From: HGW-17 sp938004375
GTDB taxonomy: Bacteria; Myxococcota_A; Polyangia; HGW-17
Direction: 5' to 3'
Length of the DNA stretch: 13,262 nucleotides
NCBI GenBank assembly: GCA_036802685.1
Contig: DAIRVS010000120.1
Location: forward strand, 1 to 13,262
Within the stretch, counting starts at the first letter, position 1, and each line of letters begins with the position of its first letter. Shown here piece by piece: positions 1 to 9,571 of the stretch. The translations under genes were made by a program, and so were the position numbers. Under the pieces are notes generated by a model. It was given only the letters and a program-made list of their open reading frames with translations, ran no database searches and had not been told where the DNA came from.

Positions 1-30
1 GCGTCCTTTATCCCATCGAAATCGTGACAG

Positions 31-70
31 GGATCGGGATCGATTTCGATTTCGATTTCGATTTCGATTG
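31..70. repeat. Hexanucleotide tandem repeat (ATTTCG/ATCGAA)
   Basis: Two copies of ggatcg are followed directly by four perfect copies of atttcg and a partial one, all in one six-base phase. On the minus strand this reads as ATCGAA units. It lies just downstream of the stop of the kinase gene, in noncoding sequence. A related stretch (atcgaaatcg) sits at 15-24. It is a microsatellite; any function, such as transcript-end structure, is unknown. Confidence 0.85.
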
Positions 71-90
71 GAGAATGCCGATCTCTCCGG

Positions 91-1005
91 CTAATTTTCT
101 ATGACCTTGGTCAAGAAATCCGACAGCAGGGTGCTGCCGATGGGGATGCTCTCGCGGGCGAGGGCCTGCTCGACCATGGACAGCATCTCGGTGGAGGAGG
201 GGCGGTCGTGGACGGCCGGCAGCAGGCCCTCCTGGACGATGAACTGGATGCTGCGGGGGATGTCCGGGCGGGCGCGGCCGAGGTTGAAGTCCGGGTGCTC
301 GGTGTCGTTGAGCAGCGGGTTGAACAGCGACATGACCTCGTAGAAGCACACCAGCAGCGAGTACACGTCCGAGCGGCTCTCGCCGAGCCCGCCGTCGCGC
401 AGTTCGGGGGGCATGTAGCCCTTCTTCCCCAGCACGCGCTTGAACGGGATCAGCCGCTCGCCGGCGTGGGAGATGCCGAAGTCGGTGAGCTTGACCTCGC
501 CGGCCCGGGACAGCAGGATGTTCGACGGCGACAGGTCGCGGTGCACGATGCCGGTGACGTGCTTCTCGGGGATGATCACGTGATGGGCGTAGTGCAGCGC
601 CTGGAGCAGCTCGTAGAGGATGAAGAGGCCCACCGGCAGGGGCATGGAGAAGCGCTTCTTGACCAGCGTCTTGATCAGCACGCGCAGGTCCATGCCTTCG
701 ACCCACTCGAGCACGATGTAGTACCGGCCGCGGTCGGTGAACAGGTCCACCACGCGCACGATGTTGGAGTGGTGGAGCTTGGCGTGGAGATGGGCCTCGG
801 TGAAGAACAACTCCACGAGCGGCTTCTTCTCGGAGAGGTGCGGGAGCAGTTCCTTGATCGCGACGGGGAGCTCCATGCGCAGGGCGCCGAGCTTGGTGCC
901 CTTGTAGACCGCGCCCATCCCGCCCACCGCGAGGAGCCGGGTCAGGACGTACTGTCCGTCGGCCAGGGTGGTCCCCGGGGGATAGGGTTCGTAGGAGCTC
1001 GTCAT
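91..1005 (-). CDS. Cytoplasmic serine/threonine protein kinase
   Basis: A 304-residue Hanks-type kinase that consists of the catalytic domain and little else. Visible motifs: a glycine-rich loop LAVGGMGAVYKG at 25-36 (the first glycine is replaced by Ala), the VAIK lysine K51, the likely helix-C glutamate E70, the catalytic loop HRDLSPSN at 155-162, DFG at 175-177, and a YMPPE motif in the activation segment. The usual HRDLKPEN lysine is Ser, a variant frequent in myxobacterial kinases. No membrane segment, PASTA or other sensor domain follows, so it is probably soluble. The start is placed at the Met followed by TSSYEP; the reading frame stays open 54 codons further upstream, but that stretch overlaps the preceding gene and does not look like protein. 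That gene stops 10 bp before this start, so the two are probably co-transcribed. Substrates are unknown. Confidence 0.93.
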   Translation of the reverse strand: MTSSYEPYPPGTTLADGQYVLTRLLAVGGMGAVYKGTKLGALRMELPVAIKELLPHLSEKKPLVELFFTEAHLHAKLHHSNIVRVVDLFTDRGRYYIVLEWVEGMDLRVLIKTLVKKRFSMPLPVGLFILYELLQALHYAHHVIIPEKHVTGIVHRDLSPSNILLSRAGEVKLTDFGISHAGERLIPFKRVLGKKGYMPPELRDGGLGESRSDVYSLLVCFYEVMSLFNPLLNDTEHPDFNLGRARPDIPRSIQFIVQEGLLPAVHDRPSSTEMLSMVEQALARESIPIGSTLLSDFLTKVIEN

Positions 1006-1015
1006 CCAGGGGATA

Positions 1016-2866
1016 TTAGCGGAATTGTTGGACCTGATACAAGGACGTTGTGATGACCGGCGCATTTTCGGAGGAGGGGTATTCCTCGACCTGGACGAAG
1101 GCGGGCGCCCGCTCAAACGCGAGGAAAAACACCATTTCCTGGACCTCGGCTTTGGAGTTGGCCGCAAAGATGATGCGCGTCTTGCCCTTCTGGAAGCCCC
1201 CGGAGAGATCTCTCCAGCCCAGCCCGTGGAAGTGCATGGGGCAGTGCATCTGGGAGCCCTTGATCCGGCATGCGCCGGGCTTGCCCATCTGGACCATGCC
1301 GATGCGGGCGTTCTCGGCGGTGGTGCCGGTGAGGCTCTGGGAGCGGCCCAGGATCAGCGCCGGTTGGGCGGGCAGGGTGAGCTCGAGGGCCTGGCGGACG
1401 TTGGAGGCGGGCTTGAGGCTCACGCGCAGCAGGTACGGGTAGGTGAGCAGTCCGCTGTCCTGGGGGACGATGCCCAGTTGGCGCAGGTAGTTGGAGGCCG
1501 CAGGATAGGTGACCGCCCTGGGCGTCAGCGGGAGCTTCAGGGGGCCGTCCTGGGGCAGGCCGTCCACCGCGGGGGGCGCGGTCTCGGAAAGGGGGCGCAC
1601 GGGGGCGCCGGCGCCGGCCACGGCCTTCCAGGCGACCGCGGTGATCTTTCCGCCGGCGGCCTGGTTGTGGCCGACCTGGGTGACGGGGACGGGGAACGCC
1701 ATCCACAGGATCAACTGGCCCTGGCCGGCCTTGTTCGGCGCGGACTGGGCCACGAAGCGCGTGGTGGAGACGAGGCCGGTGAGGTCATACCATCGCGTGC
1801 CGTCCACGCGGATGGGGCAGCCCTTGGTGCCGCGCTTCTGACAGACCGAGAGGTCCCCCAAAAAGGAGCGGAAGTCCTTGGGCGCGTCGGTCCACGAGAA
1901 GACGTAGGCCATCGCCGGGGCCACGGGCAGCGCGAGCTTGAGGGACTTGGCCACGTTCAGGTCGACGCCCTTCACCTGGATCCGCACCCAGTGGTAGGAC
2001 AGGAGCGACGTGTCCGAGACGAGCTTGGTGAGCCGGTCCTGGGCCCAGACGTCGGCCAGCGGCTTGGCCAGGGTGGTGGTGGCGAGGACCTGGTAGCCCG
2101 TCCAGTTTGCGGCCGTCTCCGGGGCCGGCAGGGGCGCGGGGGCCGTCGGGGCGGGTGTCGGGGTCACCGGGGTCGGGGTCGGCGTCTCGGGGGCGGGGGC
2201 GATCTTGCTCTCGGGCTCGTTGGGCACGGGCTGGTCCATGGGGTCCGGCGGCAGCACCGGGACGCTGGCGGTGGTGGGCACGTAGGAGGTCACGGTGATG
2301 GTGTCGGTGCCGAGTTTGGCGAAGCCCATGTTGGCGTACGGTAGAGAATAAATCGAAGCGGCAGAGGAGTAGGCCAGCCACAGCACGGTCTTCGCCCGGC
2401 CGGTGGTCTTGGCGCGGGACACCAGCAGCACGTGTTTCTGGGTGACCACCGGCAGCACGTCCACGGCGCCGGCGTTGGCGATCCCCGCCCCCTTGCAGTC
2501 GTGCACCTCCGCCTCGGTGTCCCAGGTGCAGGACTTGAAAGACGAGAAGGCCACCGCGTCGCGGGAGGGCTTGAGATCGCTCTCGGCCTTGATCATGGCC
2601 AATTCGGGGAGGTTCTTGAACAGCAGCACGGTCTCGGAGATCTTCGCCGGGCCGGTGCCGCCGTTGAACTCGATGCGCAGGATCTGGGGATAGGCCAGGA
2701 TGCGGGCGCCGTAGCCGGGCAGCTCCATCTCGATGATCTTGGCGAGGTTGCCCTTCTCCACCTTCTTGGCCTCGGGGATGGTCAGGGGCTTCCAGGTCTT
2801 GTCTTGGGCGTGGGCGGGCGCGATCATCCAGGCGGACAGGAACAGGACACTGAGCAGTATTTTCAT
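1016..2866 (-). CDS. Exported protein with three related Cys-pair segments, unknown function
   Basis: A 616-residue protein with a clear signal peptide: Lys near the N-terminus, a hydrophobic core at about 4-16, and AHA before a likely cleavage at 20/21. It is probably periplasmic. I do not recognise a family. Three segments look related (about 40-168, 265-395 and 455-590). Each has a strand like YPxxLRI, then a LxLP..PALA-like stretch, a pair of nearby cysteines (C113/C124, C342/C350, C533/C542), a W-x-DL-x-G-like turn (clearest in segments two and three) and a closing VLWLAF-like strand. A Pro/Thr-rich linker at about 203-252 separates the first two. The start is the Met before KILLSV, because GAGGAG lies four bases upstream and the signal peptide begins there; an upstream Met at 2932 would add 22 unlikely residues. 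The kinase gene follows after 10 bp. Function is unknown; one disulfide per segment is inferred. Confidence 0.88.
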   Translation of the reverse strand: MKILLSVLFLSAWMIAPAHAQDKTWKPLTIPEAKKVEKGNLAKIIEMELPGYGARILAYPQILRIEFNGGTGPAKISETVLLFKNLPELAMIKAESDLKPSRDAVAFSSFKSCTWDTEAEVHDCKGAGIANAGAVDVLPVVTQKHVLLVSRAKTTGRAKTVLWLAYSSAASIYSLPYANMGFAKLGTDTITVTSYVPTTASVPVLPPDPMDQPVPNEPESKIAPAPETPTPTPVTPTPAPTAPAPLPAPETAANWTGYQVLATTTLAKPLADVWAQDRLTKLVSDTSLLSYHWVRIQVKGVDLNVAKSLKLALPVAPAMAYVFSWTDAPKDFRSFLGDLSVCQKRGTKGCPIRVDGTRWYDLTGLVSTTRFVAQSAPNKAGQGQLILWMAFPVPVTQVGHNQAAGGKITAVAWKAVAGAGAPVRPLSETAPPAVDGLPQDGPLKLPLTPRAVTYPAASNYLRQLGIVPQDSGLLTYPYLLRVSLKPASNVRQALELTLPAQPALILGRSQSLTGTTAENARIGMVQMGKPGACRIKGSQMHCPMHFHGLGWRDLSGGFQKGKTRIIFAANSKAEVQEMVFFLAFERAPAFVQVEEYPSSENAPVITTSLYQVQQFR

Positions 2867-2900
2867 GGGTCTCCTCGTTCGTACTGGTATTCGAAGTCTG

Positions 2901-2924
2901 GCCATCCTGAAAGACCAGGATGGC
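2901..2924 (-). promoter_or_regulatory. Perfect 9-bp stem-loop in the leader of the exported-protein gene
   Basis: gccatcctg and its exact complement caggatggc flank a six-base loop, about 35 bp upstream of the start of the exported-protein gene. No T run follows on the minus strand, so a classical intrinsic terminator is not supported. It could be a leader RNA structure for the downstream gene or a factor-dependent end for the penicillin-binding protein transcript. A further accatcct copy lies at 2928-2935. Confidence 0.45.
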
Positions 2925-2978
2925 TTGACCATCCTCTGACGGCGCCGTAACGGAAAAATTTCACCGGCAGCCTCCCAC

Positions 2979-3006
2979 AGGATAGTGGTTTTTCGACAAA
3001 GTGCAA
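2979..3006 (-). promoter_or_regulatory. Possible sigma70-type promoter for the exported-protein/kinase pair
   Basis: On the minus strand TTGCAC (3006-3001) is followed after 16 bases by TATCCT (2984-2979). It falls in the 177-bp gap between the penicillin-binding protein gene and the exported-protein gene, the natural place for a new transcription unit. The match to consensus is only moderate (3/6 and 4/6), so this is tentative. Confidence 0.3.
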
Positions 3007-3008
3007 CC

Positions 3009-3035
3009 GCGGACCCGAGGGTTGGCGGACCCGAG
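3009..3035. repeat. Short direct repeat downstream of the PBP gene
   Basis: The 11-mer gcggacccgag occurs twice with a 16-bp period (3009-3019 and 3025-3035), immediately after the stop codon of the penicillin-binding protein gene. The role is unknown; it may be chance in GC-rich DNA. Confidence 0.5.
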
Positions 3036-3043
3036 AGCTCGAC

Positions 3044-5452
3044 CTACTCTCCCAGGGCCGGCGGCTTCTCCTTCGGGGGCACGTATTCGTGCTTGACCGC
3101 GCGGGCCCGGTTGTCGGTCACGGGGCGGCCCAGATCACGGTGGCGCTCGTCGGCCCAGGGGATCTCCCGGTGCGGGGCGAGGCGGGCGGCGTCGTACATG
3201 AAGCGTCCCCAAAGCGGGGAGGTGGTGACGAAGGCCGCGTCGCGGTCGCCCAGGGGCCGCTCGTACTTCTCGTCACCCAGCCAGGTCAATACCGCCCAGC
3301 GGGAGGAGTACCCCGAGAACCAGGTGTCCATGGTGTCCGAGGCGGTGCCGGTCTTGCCCGCGGCCGGGAAGCCGATGTCGCGCACGGTCTCGTTGTGGCC
3401 GTCGGTGACCACCTTGCGCAGCAGCGTCGAGGTCTGGAAGGCCGCCCGGGCCGGGATGACCTGCCGTTCGCGGCGCCCTAGGAGGGCGATCATGCGATCG
3501 ATGCGCTCGCCCGTGGTGAGCAGCGGGTCCGAAGGGGTGGTGGCGTCCTCGAGGATGTTCCCGGCCGAGTCCCGGATCCGGCGGATCATGACGGGGCGGA
3601 TCCCGCGGCCGTTGCGGGCGAAGACGGCGAAGGCCGCGTTGAGCTCGTCCATTCGGGTGCACGACGAGCCCAGGGCCAGGCCCTTGTCGGGGATCACCGG
3701 CGTGGTGAAGCCGAAGCGCTTCACCCAGGCGGCCACTTTCCGTGCGCCCATGGCCTGGAAGACCGTGACCGAGGGCGTGTTGCGCGACCAGACCAGGGCG
3801 TGCTCGAGGGTGACCTTGTAGTTGGCGACCTTGTCCTGCAGCTCGGGGGACAGGGTCTCGCCGTAGTTGAAGTTGGTGATGCGCCACTTCTGCCCGGTGG
3901 CGGGATCGGTGATGGCGTAGGGGATGTCCGTGAGCTGGCGGTCGAAGGTCCAGCCCTCGGCCAGCGCCAGGCTGTAGTAAAACGGCTTGTACGTCGAGCC
4001 CGGCTGCCGGCAGCTCTGGATGGTGCGGTTGAACTTGGTCAGGTCGAAGTCGGTGCCCCCGATCATGGCGACCACGTAACCCGAGCGGTGATCCATGGCG
4101 TGGAGTGCCACCTGGACCCGCGGGATCTGCTCGAGCCGGTAACGATCCCGGGCGCCGGCCTTGGGGCGGACCCAGACCACGTCGCCCGCGCGCAGCGCTT
4201 CGGTGGCCGAGGCGATGACCTTGTCGGTGACGCCCTCGGTGGGGTGCGCGGGATAGGCCCAGTTCAGGTCGTCGATGGAGATCACGCCCTCGGGGAGCCC
4301 GCCGACCTGCACGTGGGCCTGCTCCCGCGTGACGCGGGTCACCAGGGCGAGCAGGTCGCGGTCGGGCTCGGGGACGATCCCCCGATAATGGGCGGCCGCC
4401 TTCTCGAGAAACCCGGCGCGCTCCTCCTCGGTCTTCAGGCGCGCCTCGGGGCCGCGCCAACCCTGCCGCTTGTCCTCCCAGCGCGCCAGCTCCTCGACGT
4501 TCCTGCGGGCCGTGATCTGCACGAACGGGCGCACGGTGGTCTCCACGGAGTAGCCCCCGCGGGCGAAGGCGTCGGCGCCCACCCGTGACAGCAGCAGCTG
4601 GCGGACGCTCTCGGTGAAATACGGCGTGCGGGCGTTGAAGTGGTCCTTGCGCGTCGCCAGGACGATGGGGGCCTCCCGGGCCGCGTCGTGCTCGTCGCGG
4701 GAGATGAACCCGTGGCGGTTCATCGCCTCGAGGACCTGCCCGCGGCGGAACCGGGCCAGATCGGGGTTCACGGTGGGGCTGTAGCGCGAGGGCGCCTGGG
4801 CCATGCCGGCCAGCAGCGCGGCCTCGGCGAGGGTCAACTGGTCCAGGTTCTTGTCGAAGTAGTTGCGGGCGGCGGCCTTGACGCCGTAGGCGTTCTTCCC
4901 GAGGAAGATCAGGTTCAGGTAGAGCTCGAGGATCTGCTCCTTGCCCATGGAGCGTTCGAGGCGCAGCGCCCAGATGACCTCACGGAACTTGCGGTCGAAG
5001 GTGCGCTCCTCGCCCAGGAAATACTTGGCCACCTGCTGGGTGATCGTGCTGCCGCCCTGGCGGATGGCGCCTGAGCGCAGGTTGGTCCAGGTGGCGCGGG
5101 CCAGGCCGATCAGGTCCAGCGCCCCGTGGGTGAAGAAGCGCGCGTCCTCGATGCTGATGAACGCGTTGCGGACCAGGGGCGGGATCTCGGCGATGGGCGT
5201 CCATTCGCGGCGCTGGCCGGCGATTTCGGCGAGCATGGAGCCGTCGGCCGCCGTGATGGTGGTGGAGGTGGACACCGAGTCCTTCATGCGCCCGAAGTCG
5301 GGCTTCACCGGGACCTGGCGGGCGTAGGTGCCGAAGACCAGGATGCCGGCGAAGGCGAAGGCCACGCCCACCACGGCGAGCATGAACACGTGCCACAGCA
5401 CGAGGTGGACGAAAAGGCTGCGCTCCTTCTGGTTGAGGATGACGACGGGCAT
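3044..5452 (-). CDS. mrcA: Class A penicillin-binding protein (PBP1A-type transglycosylase/transpeptidase)
   Basis: An 802-residue bifunctional peptidoglycan synthase: a family-51 glycosyltransferase polymerises lipid II and a transpeptidase cross-links the stem peptides, on the outer face of the inner membrane. A cytoplasmic N-terminus leads into one membrane anchor at about 15-41. Glycosyltransferase motifs are EDARFFTHGALD with catalytic E102, GGSTITQQVAKYFL at 133-146, and LELYLNLIFLGKNAYG at 175-190. The transpeptidase has SxxK as S486-T-Y-K489, SRN at 556-558 and KTGT at 700-703, so all active-site motifs are intact. Roughly 130 residues between them (about 315-445) fit the PBP1A-type linker/OB insert. 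Length is near the usual 750-850. The start lies 18 bp after the recA stop with no strong Shine-Dalgarno sequence, which suggests coupling to recA. The assignment to PBP1A rather than another class A PBP is less certain than the class itself. Confidence 0.95.
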   Translation of the reverse strand: MPVVILNQKERSLFVHLVLWHVFMLAVVGVAFAFAGILVFGTYARQVPVKPDFGRMKDSVSTSTTITAADGSMLAEIAGQRREWTPIAEIPPLVRNAFISIEDARFFTHGALDLIGLARATWTNLRSGAIRQGGSTITQQVAKYFLGEERTFDRKFREVIWALRLERSMGKEQILELYLNLIFLGKNAYGVKAAARNYFDKNLDQLTLAEAALLAGMAQAPSRYSPTVNPDLARFRRGQVLEAMNRHGFISRDEHDAAREAPIVLATRKDHFNARTPYFTESVRQLLLSRVGADAFARGGYSVETTVRPFVQITARRNVEELARWEDKRQGWRGPEARLKTEEERAGFLEKAAAHYRGIVPEPDRDLLALVTRVTREQAHVQVGGLPEGVISIDDLNWAYPAHPTEGVTDKVIASATEALRAGDVVWVRPKAGARDRYRLEQIPRVQVALHAMDHRSGYVVAMIGGTDFDLTKFNRTIQSCRQPGSTYKPFYYSLALAEGWTFDRQLTDIPYAITDPATGQKWRITNFNYGETLSPELQDKVANYKVTLEHALVWSRNTPSVTVFQAMGARKVAAWVKRFGFTTPVIPDKGLALGSSCTRMDELNAAFAVFARNGRGIRPVMIRRIRDSAGNILEDATTPSDPLLTTGERIDRMIALLGRRERQVIPARAAFQTSTLLRKVVTDGHNETVRDIGFPAAGKTGTASDTMDTWFSGYSSRWAVLTWLGDEKYERPLGDRDAAFVTTSPLWGRFMYDAARLAPHREIPWADERHRDLGRPVTDNRARAVKHEYVPPKEKPPALGE

Positions 5453-5470
5453 GGGGGCTGCAGGCGGGGC

Positions 5471-6522
<1,052 letters not shown>

Positions 6523-6526
<4 letters not shown>

Positions 6527-8148
6527 GCATCTCCATTGTCAGGGGGGTTGGGCGCCTGGGTCGCCTGCGGCGCCTGGGGCGCGGGCCGGTCTGGCCGGCT
6601 TTCGCGGTTTTCACGTGGTGGCCGGTCGCCGGATGCGCCCTTGTCGCGGGGCGGTCGGTTTTCACGGTTCTCGCGGTTTTCGCGATTCTCGCGGGGCGGC
6701 CGATTTTCGCGGTTTTCACGTGGCGGGCGGTCGCCGGGGGCGCCTTTGTCACGGGGTGGCCGGTTTTCGCGGTTTTCACGAGGGGGCCGGTCGCCGGGGG
6801 CGCCTTTGTCACGGGGTGGCCGGTTTTCGCGGTTTTCACGAGNNNNNNNNNNNNNNNNNNNNNNNNNNNNNNNNNNNNNNNNNNNNNNNNNNNNNNNNNN
6901 NNNNNNNNNNNNNNNNNNNNNNNNNNNNNNNNNNNNNNNNNNGGGGCCGGTCGCCGGGGGCGCCTTTGTCACGGGGTGGCCGATTTTCGCGGTTGTCGCG
7001 ATTTTCGCGGTTGTCGCGGGGCGGCCGGTCGCTTCGGGGTCCCTTGTCCTGACCCTCGCGGCCTGGCTTCGCGTCCCGTGGCCCCTCGCGCGGGTCGCGG
7101 TGGCTCGAGCGCATCTGCCCCCGGGGGCGGGCGCCTGTTGCGGACGCTGGGGCTGCTGCGGGTGCTGCGGCCGGGGACGCTCGGGGGGCGGCGCTGCGGT
7201 GGCCGGAGGGGGTCCCTTGTCCTGACCCTCGTCGAGGTGCGCGGCGCCGAGCAGGGCGGCGCGGCCCAGGGGACGTCCGCGGCCGATGCGCACCAGCTCC
7301 TGCGTGCCCTCGTGGATCAGGCCGGAGTCGACCTTGCCGTCGGCGGTGCCGGGTTCCTCCACGGGATGGGCGGGGACCGTGCCGGTCTCGAAGCAGGGCA
7401 GCTCGTGTCCCGGGAGCCCCTTGCGCGGGCAGTCCATCATCTGCGGAAAGGCGAAGCGGTTCGCCTGGGACATGCAGCAGCCGTGCAGCCGGTCGAAGGC
7501 CTCCTCCCGGCGGGGCCGGGCGAGCACGATGCGCTCGATGGCGACCTTCTGTCCCCGGGGTCCACGGGCGGCCAGGTCGGCCTCGGGGAAGCGCAGGGTC
7601 ATGGGGAAGCCCGACGCCAGGCCCTCGAGCACGGTCATCACCGGACCCAGGCCCTCGGGCAGGCGCGCCAGGGTGAGGCGCGGGACGAACTCGTGGGGCA
7701 GCACGTCCAGACCCAGCCCGGTGAGCTCGGCCGTCAGCCGGCTCTGGAGCTCGAGCAGATAGGAGTCGACGCCGAAGCCCACCCCCAGCACGCGGGGCGT
7801 GCCCTCCGCGTCGTGGCCGGTGGAGAAGCGCTGGGCCTGCAGGTTCCGCGGGCCCGAGGGCAGCAGGCTCCGGCAGACGTCCTGCAGCACGGGGATCAGC
7901 GAGCCGCGCACGCGGCCCAGATAGCCGAGCACCACGCAGAACGCGTCGGGGTGCACCCAGGCGATGCGCGCGGCGGTCTCGGGGGGCAGGTTGCGGTGGA
8001 CGCGGGCCTGCAGCTCGGCCAGCCGGCCGATGCCGGAGAGGTCCGGCACCAGGGCGACGTGCACGTGGGCCAGGGTCTCGTCGAGGGCCTCGCAAGCGAT
8101 GACCTCTCGGGCGGGCTGCGGGGCCAGCGGGGTCTCGGTCTCAGTCAT
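6523..8148 (-). CDS. ThpR/LigT-like (2'-5' RNA ligase superfamily) protein with disordered repeat tail; assembly gap and probable frameshift
   Basis: The N-terminal ~210 residues resemble bacterial 2'-5' RNA ligase / RNA 2',3'-cyclic phosphodiesterase: HVHVALVPDL at 28-37, then GYLG at 75-78 and VPRLTLAR at 155-162. Both HxTx catalytic motifs are degraded: the first aligns to C71-V-V, the second to R157-L-T, so both histidines are missing and a non-catalytic role is likely. A short Cys-containing stretch (224-252), a Pro/Gln-rich linker (about 310-344) and an Arg/Glu/Asn/Pro tail with 20-residue repeats follow. The tail frame differs by one base from the enzyme-domain frame. The switch fits one missing base in the C5G5 tract at 7118-7127. 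The 100-N gap then shifts the frame back, so the continuous reading frame from 8148 to 6523 is partly an artefact. The start overlaps the cinA stop by 8 bp and the stop overlaps the recA start. A separate tail gene starting at ATG 7114 is a less likely alternative. Confidence 0.75.
6605..7036 (-). repeat. 60-bp coding tandem repeat (20-residue units)
   Basis: Units of 60 bp encode 20 residues of the pattern RENRENRPPRDKGAPGD-RPP on the minus strand. Copies at 6721-6780 and 6781-6840 are identical over their last 50 bases and differ at three of the first ten, each a third codon position. A more diverged copy lies below 6721 (one Pro to Ser change) and another just above the gap, where the REN motif alternates with RDN. 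The true copy number is unknown because the array contains an assembly gap. Confidence 0.95.
6843..6942. other. Assembly gap (100 Ns) inside the tandem repeat
   Basis: Exactly 100 unknown bases, a customary scaffolding placeholder. The repeat phase left of the gap (last base equivalent to 6782) and right of it (first base equivalent to 6783) join without loss. The true missing length should therefore be zero or a multiple of 60 bp, not 100. Confidence 0.97.
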
Positions 8149-8662
8149 GGGACTCCATTCCGTCTTCTGCGGGCGAAAAGCCCGTCGGCGCCTGCCCCAC
8201 GCAGAGCTGGTGCAGGGCCAGCAGCGCCGCGCGGGCGGTCCAGGTCTGGATCTCGACCCGGCCGGCCCCCGAGAGGTCCAGGCGGCGCACCCAGGTGCGG
8301 TCGCCCAACCGGCAGGCCACGAACACCAGGCCCACGGGTTTTCGCGCGGTGCCGCCGCCGGGGCCCGCCACGCCCGTCACCGCGCACGAGAGCGTGGCGC
8401 CAAAGCGCGCGTCGGCCTGGGCGATCATGGCCACGGCCACCGGGCGGCTCACCGCGCCGTGGGTCCGCAGCAGCGCCTCGGGCACGCCCAGCAGGCGCGT
8501 CTTGAGCTCGTCGCTGTACGCGACCACGCCGCCCAAGTAGAAGGCCGACGCGCCCGGCACGCGGGTGACGGTGGACGAGATCAGCCCACCGGTGCAGCTC
8601 TCGGCCAGGAAGAGCCGCTGTCCGCGGGCGACGCCTGCCAGTTCGAGCGCGAGAATGTCCAT
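8141..8662 (-). CDS. pncC: CinA C-terminal-type nicotinamide-nucleotide amidohydrolase (PncC)
   Basis: A 173-residue protein that is the stand-alone CinA C-terminal domain. The family deamidates nicotinamide mononucleotide to nicotinate mononucleotide in pyridine-nucleotide recycling, in the cytoplasm; older annotations call it competence-damage protein. The nucleophile loop AESCTGG lies at 20-26 (S22), the partner residues are in VVAYSDELK (Y49, K54), and VTGVAGPGGGTARKPVGLV at 95-113 is the conserved glycine loop. The N-terminal molybdopterin-binding-like domain of full CinA is absent. The ATG at 8662 is preferred by family length; a GTG at 8677 would add five residues and has no better ribosome-binding site. 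It follows the phosphatase gene by about 50 bp (33 bp from the GTG) and overlaps the ThpR-like gene by 8 bp. It may act in NAD salvage, linked only by position to its neighbours. Confidence 0.93.
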   Translation of the reverse strand: MDILALELAGVARGQRLFLAESCTGGLISSTVTRVPGASAFYLGGVVAYSDELKTRLLGVPEALLRTHGAVSRPVAVAMIAQADARFGATLSCAVTGVAGPGGGTARKPVGLVFVACRLGDRTWVRRLDLSGAGRVEIQTWTARAALLALHQLCVGQAPTGFSPAEDGMESHD

Positions 8663-8710
8663 GGGAACGCCGAACACAACCCCGGCTCAGCGGCGCGGGG
8701 CGTGGGAAAG

Positions 8711-9475
<765 letters not shown>

Positions 9476-9522
9476 CGGTGCGCTCCGGTGGAACAGGAAA
9501 ATACAAAACGCCCGTAAAGTCA

Positions 9523-9561
9523 ACCCATTTTAATGGGTGGAGGCCGGCGACCGGGCCGGTC
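9523..9561 (-). terminator. Two inverted repeats between rimO and the phosphatase gene
   Basis: After the rimO stop the minus strand has a GC-rich inverted repeat at 9561-9549 (GACCG-GCC-CGGTC core). It is followed by ACCCATT-AA-AATGGGT at 9538-9523, a perfect seven-base arm repeat with a two-base centre. Either could end rimO transcription, but no clear T run follows. The second could equally be an operator, because TTGACT begins three bases downstream of it. Confidence 0.4.
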
Positions 9562-9571
9562 CCGCGGTCAA

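Noticed and set aside
6605..7036. CRISPR array
   Set aside because: The periodic units are contiguous 60-bp coding repeats with no spacers and no cas genes nearby; differences fall at third codon positions.
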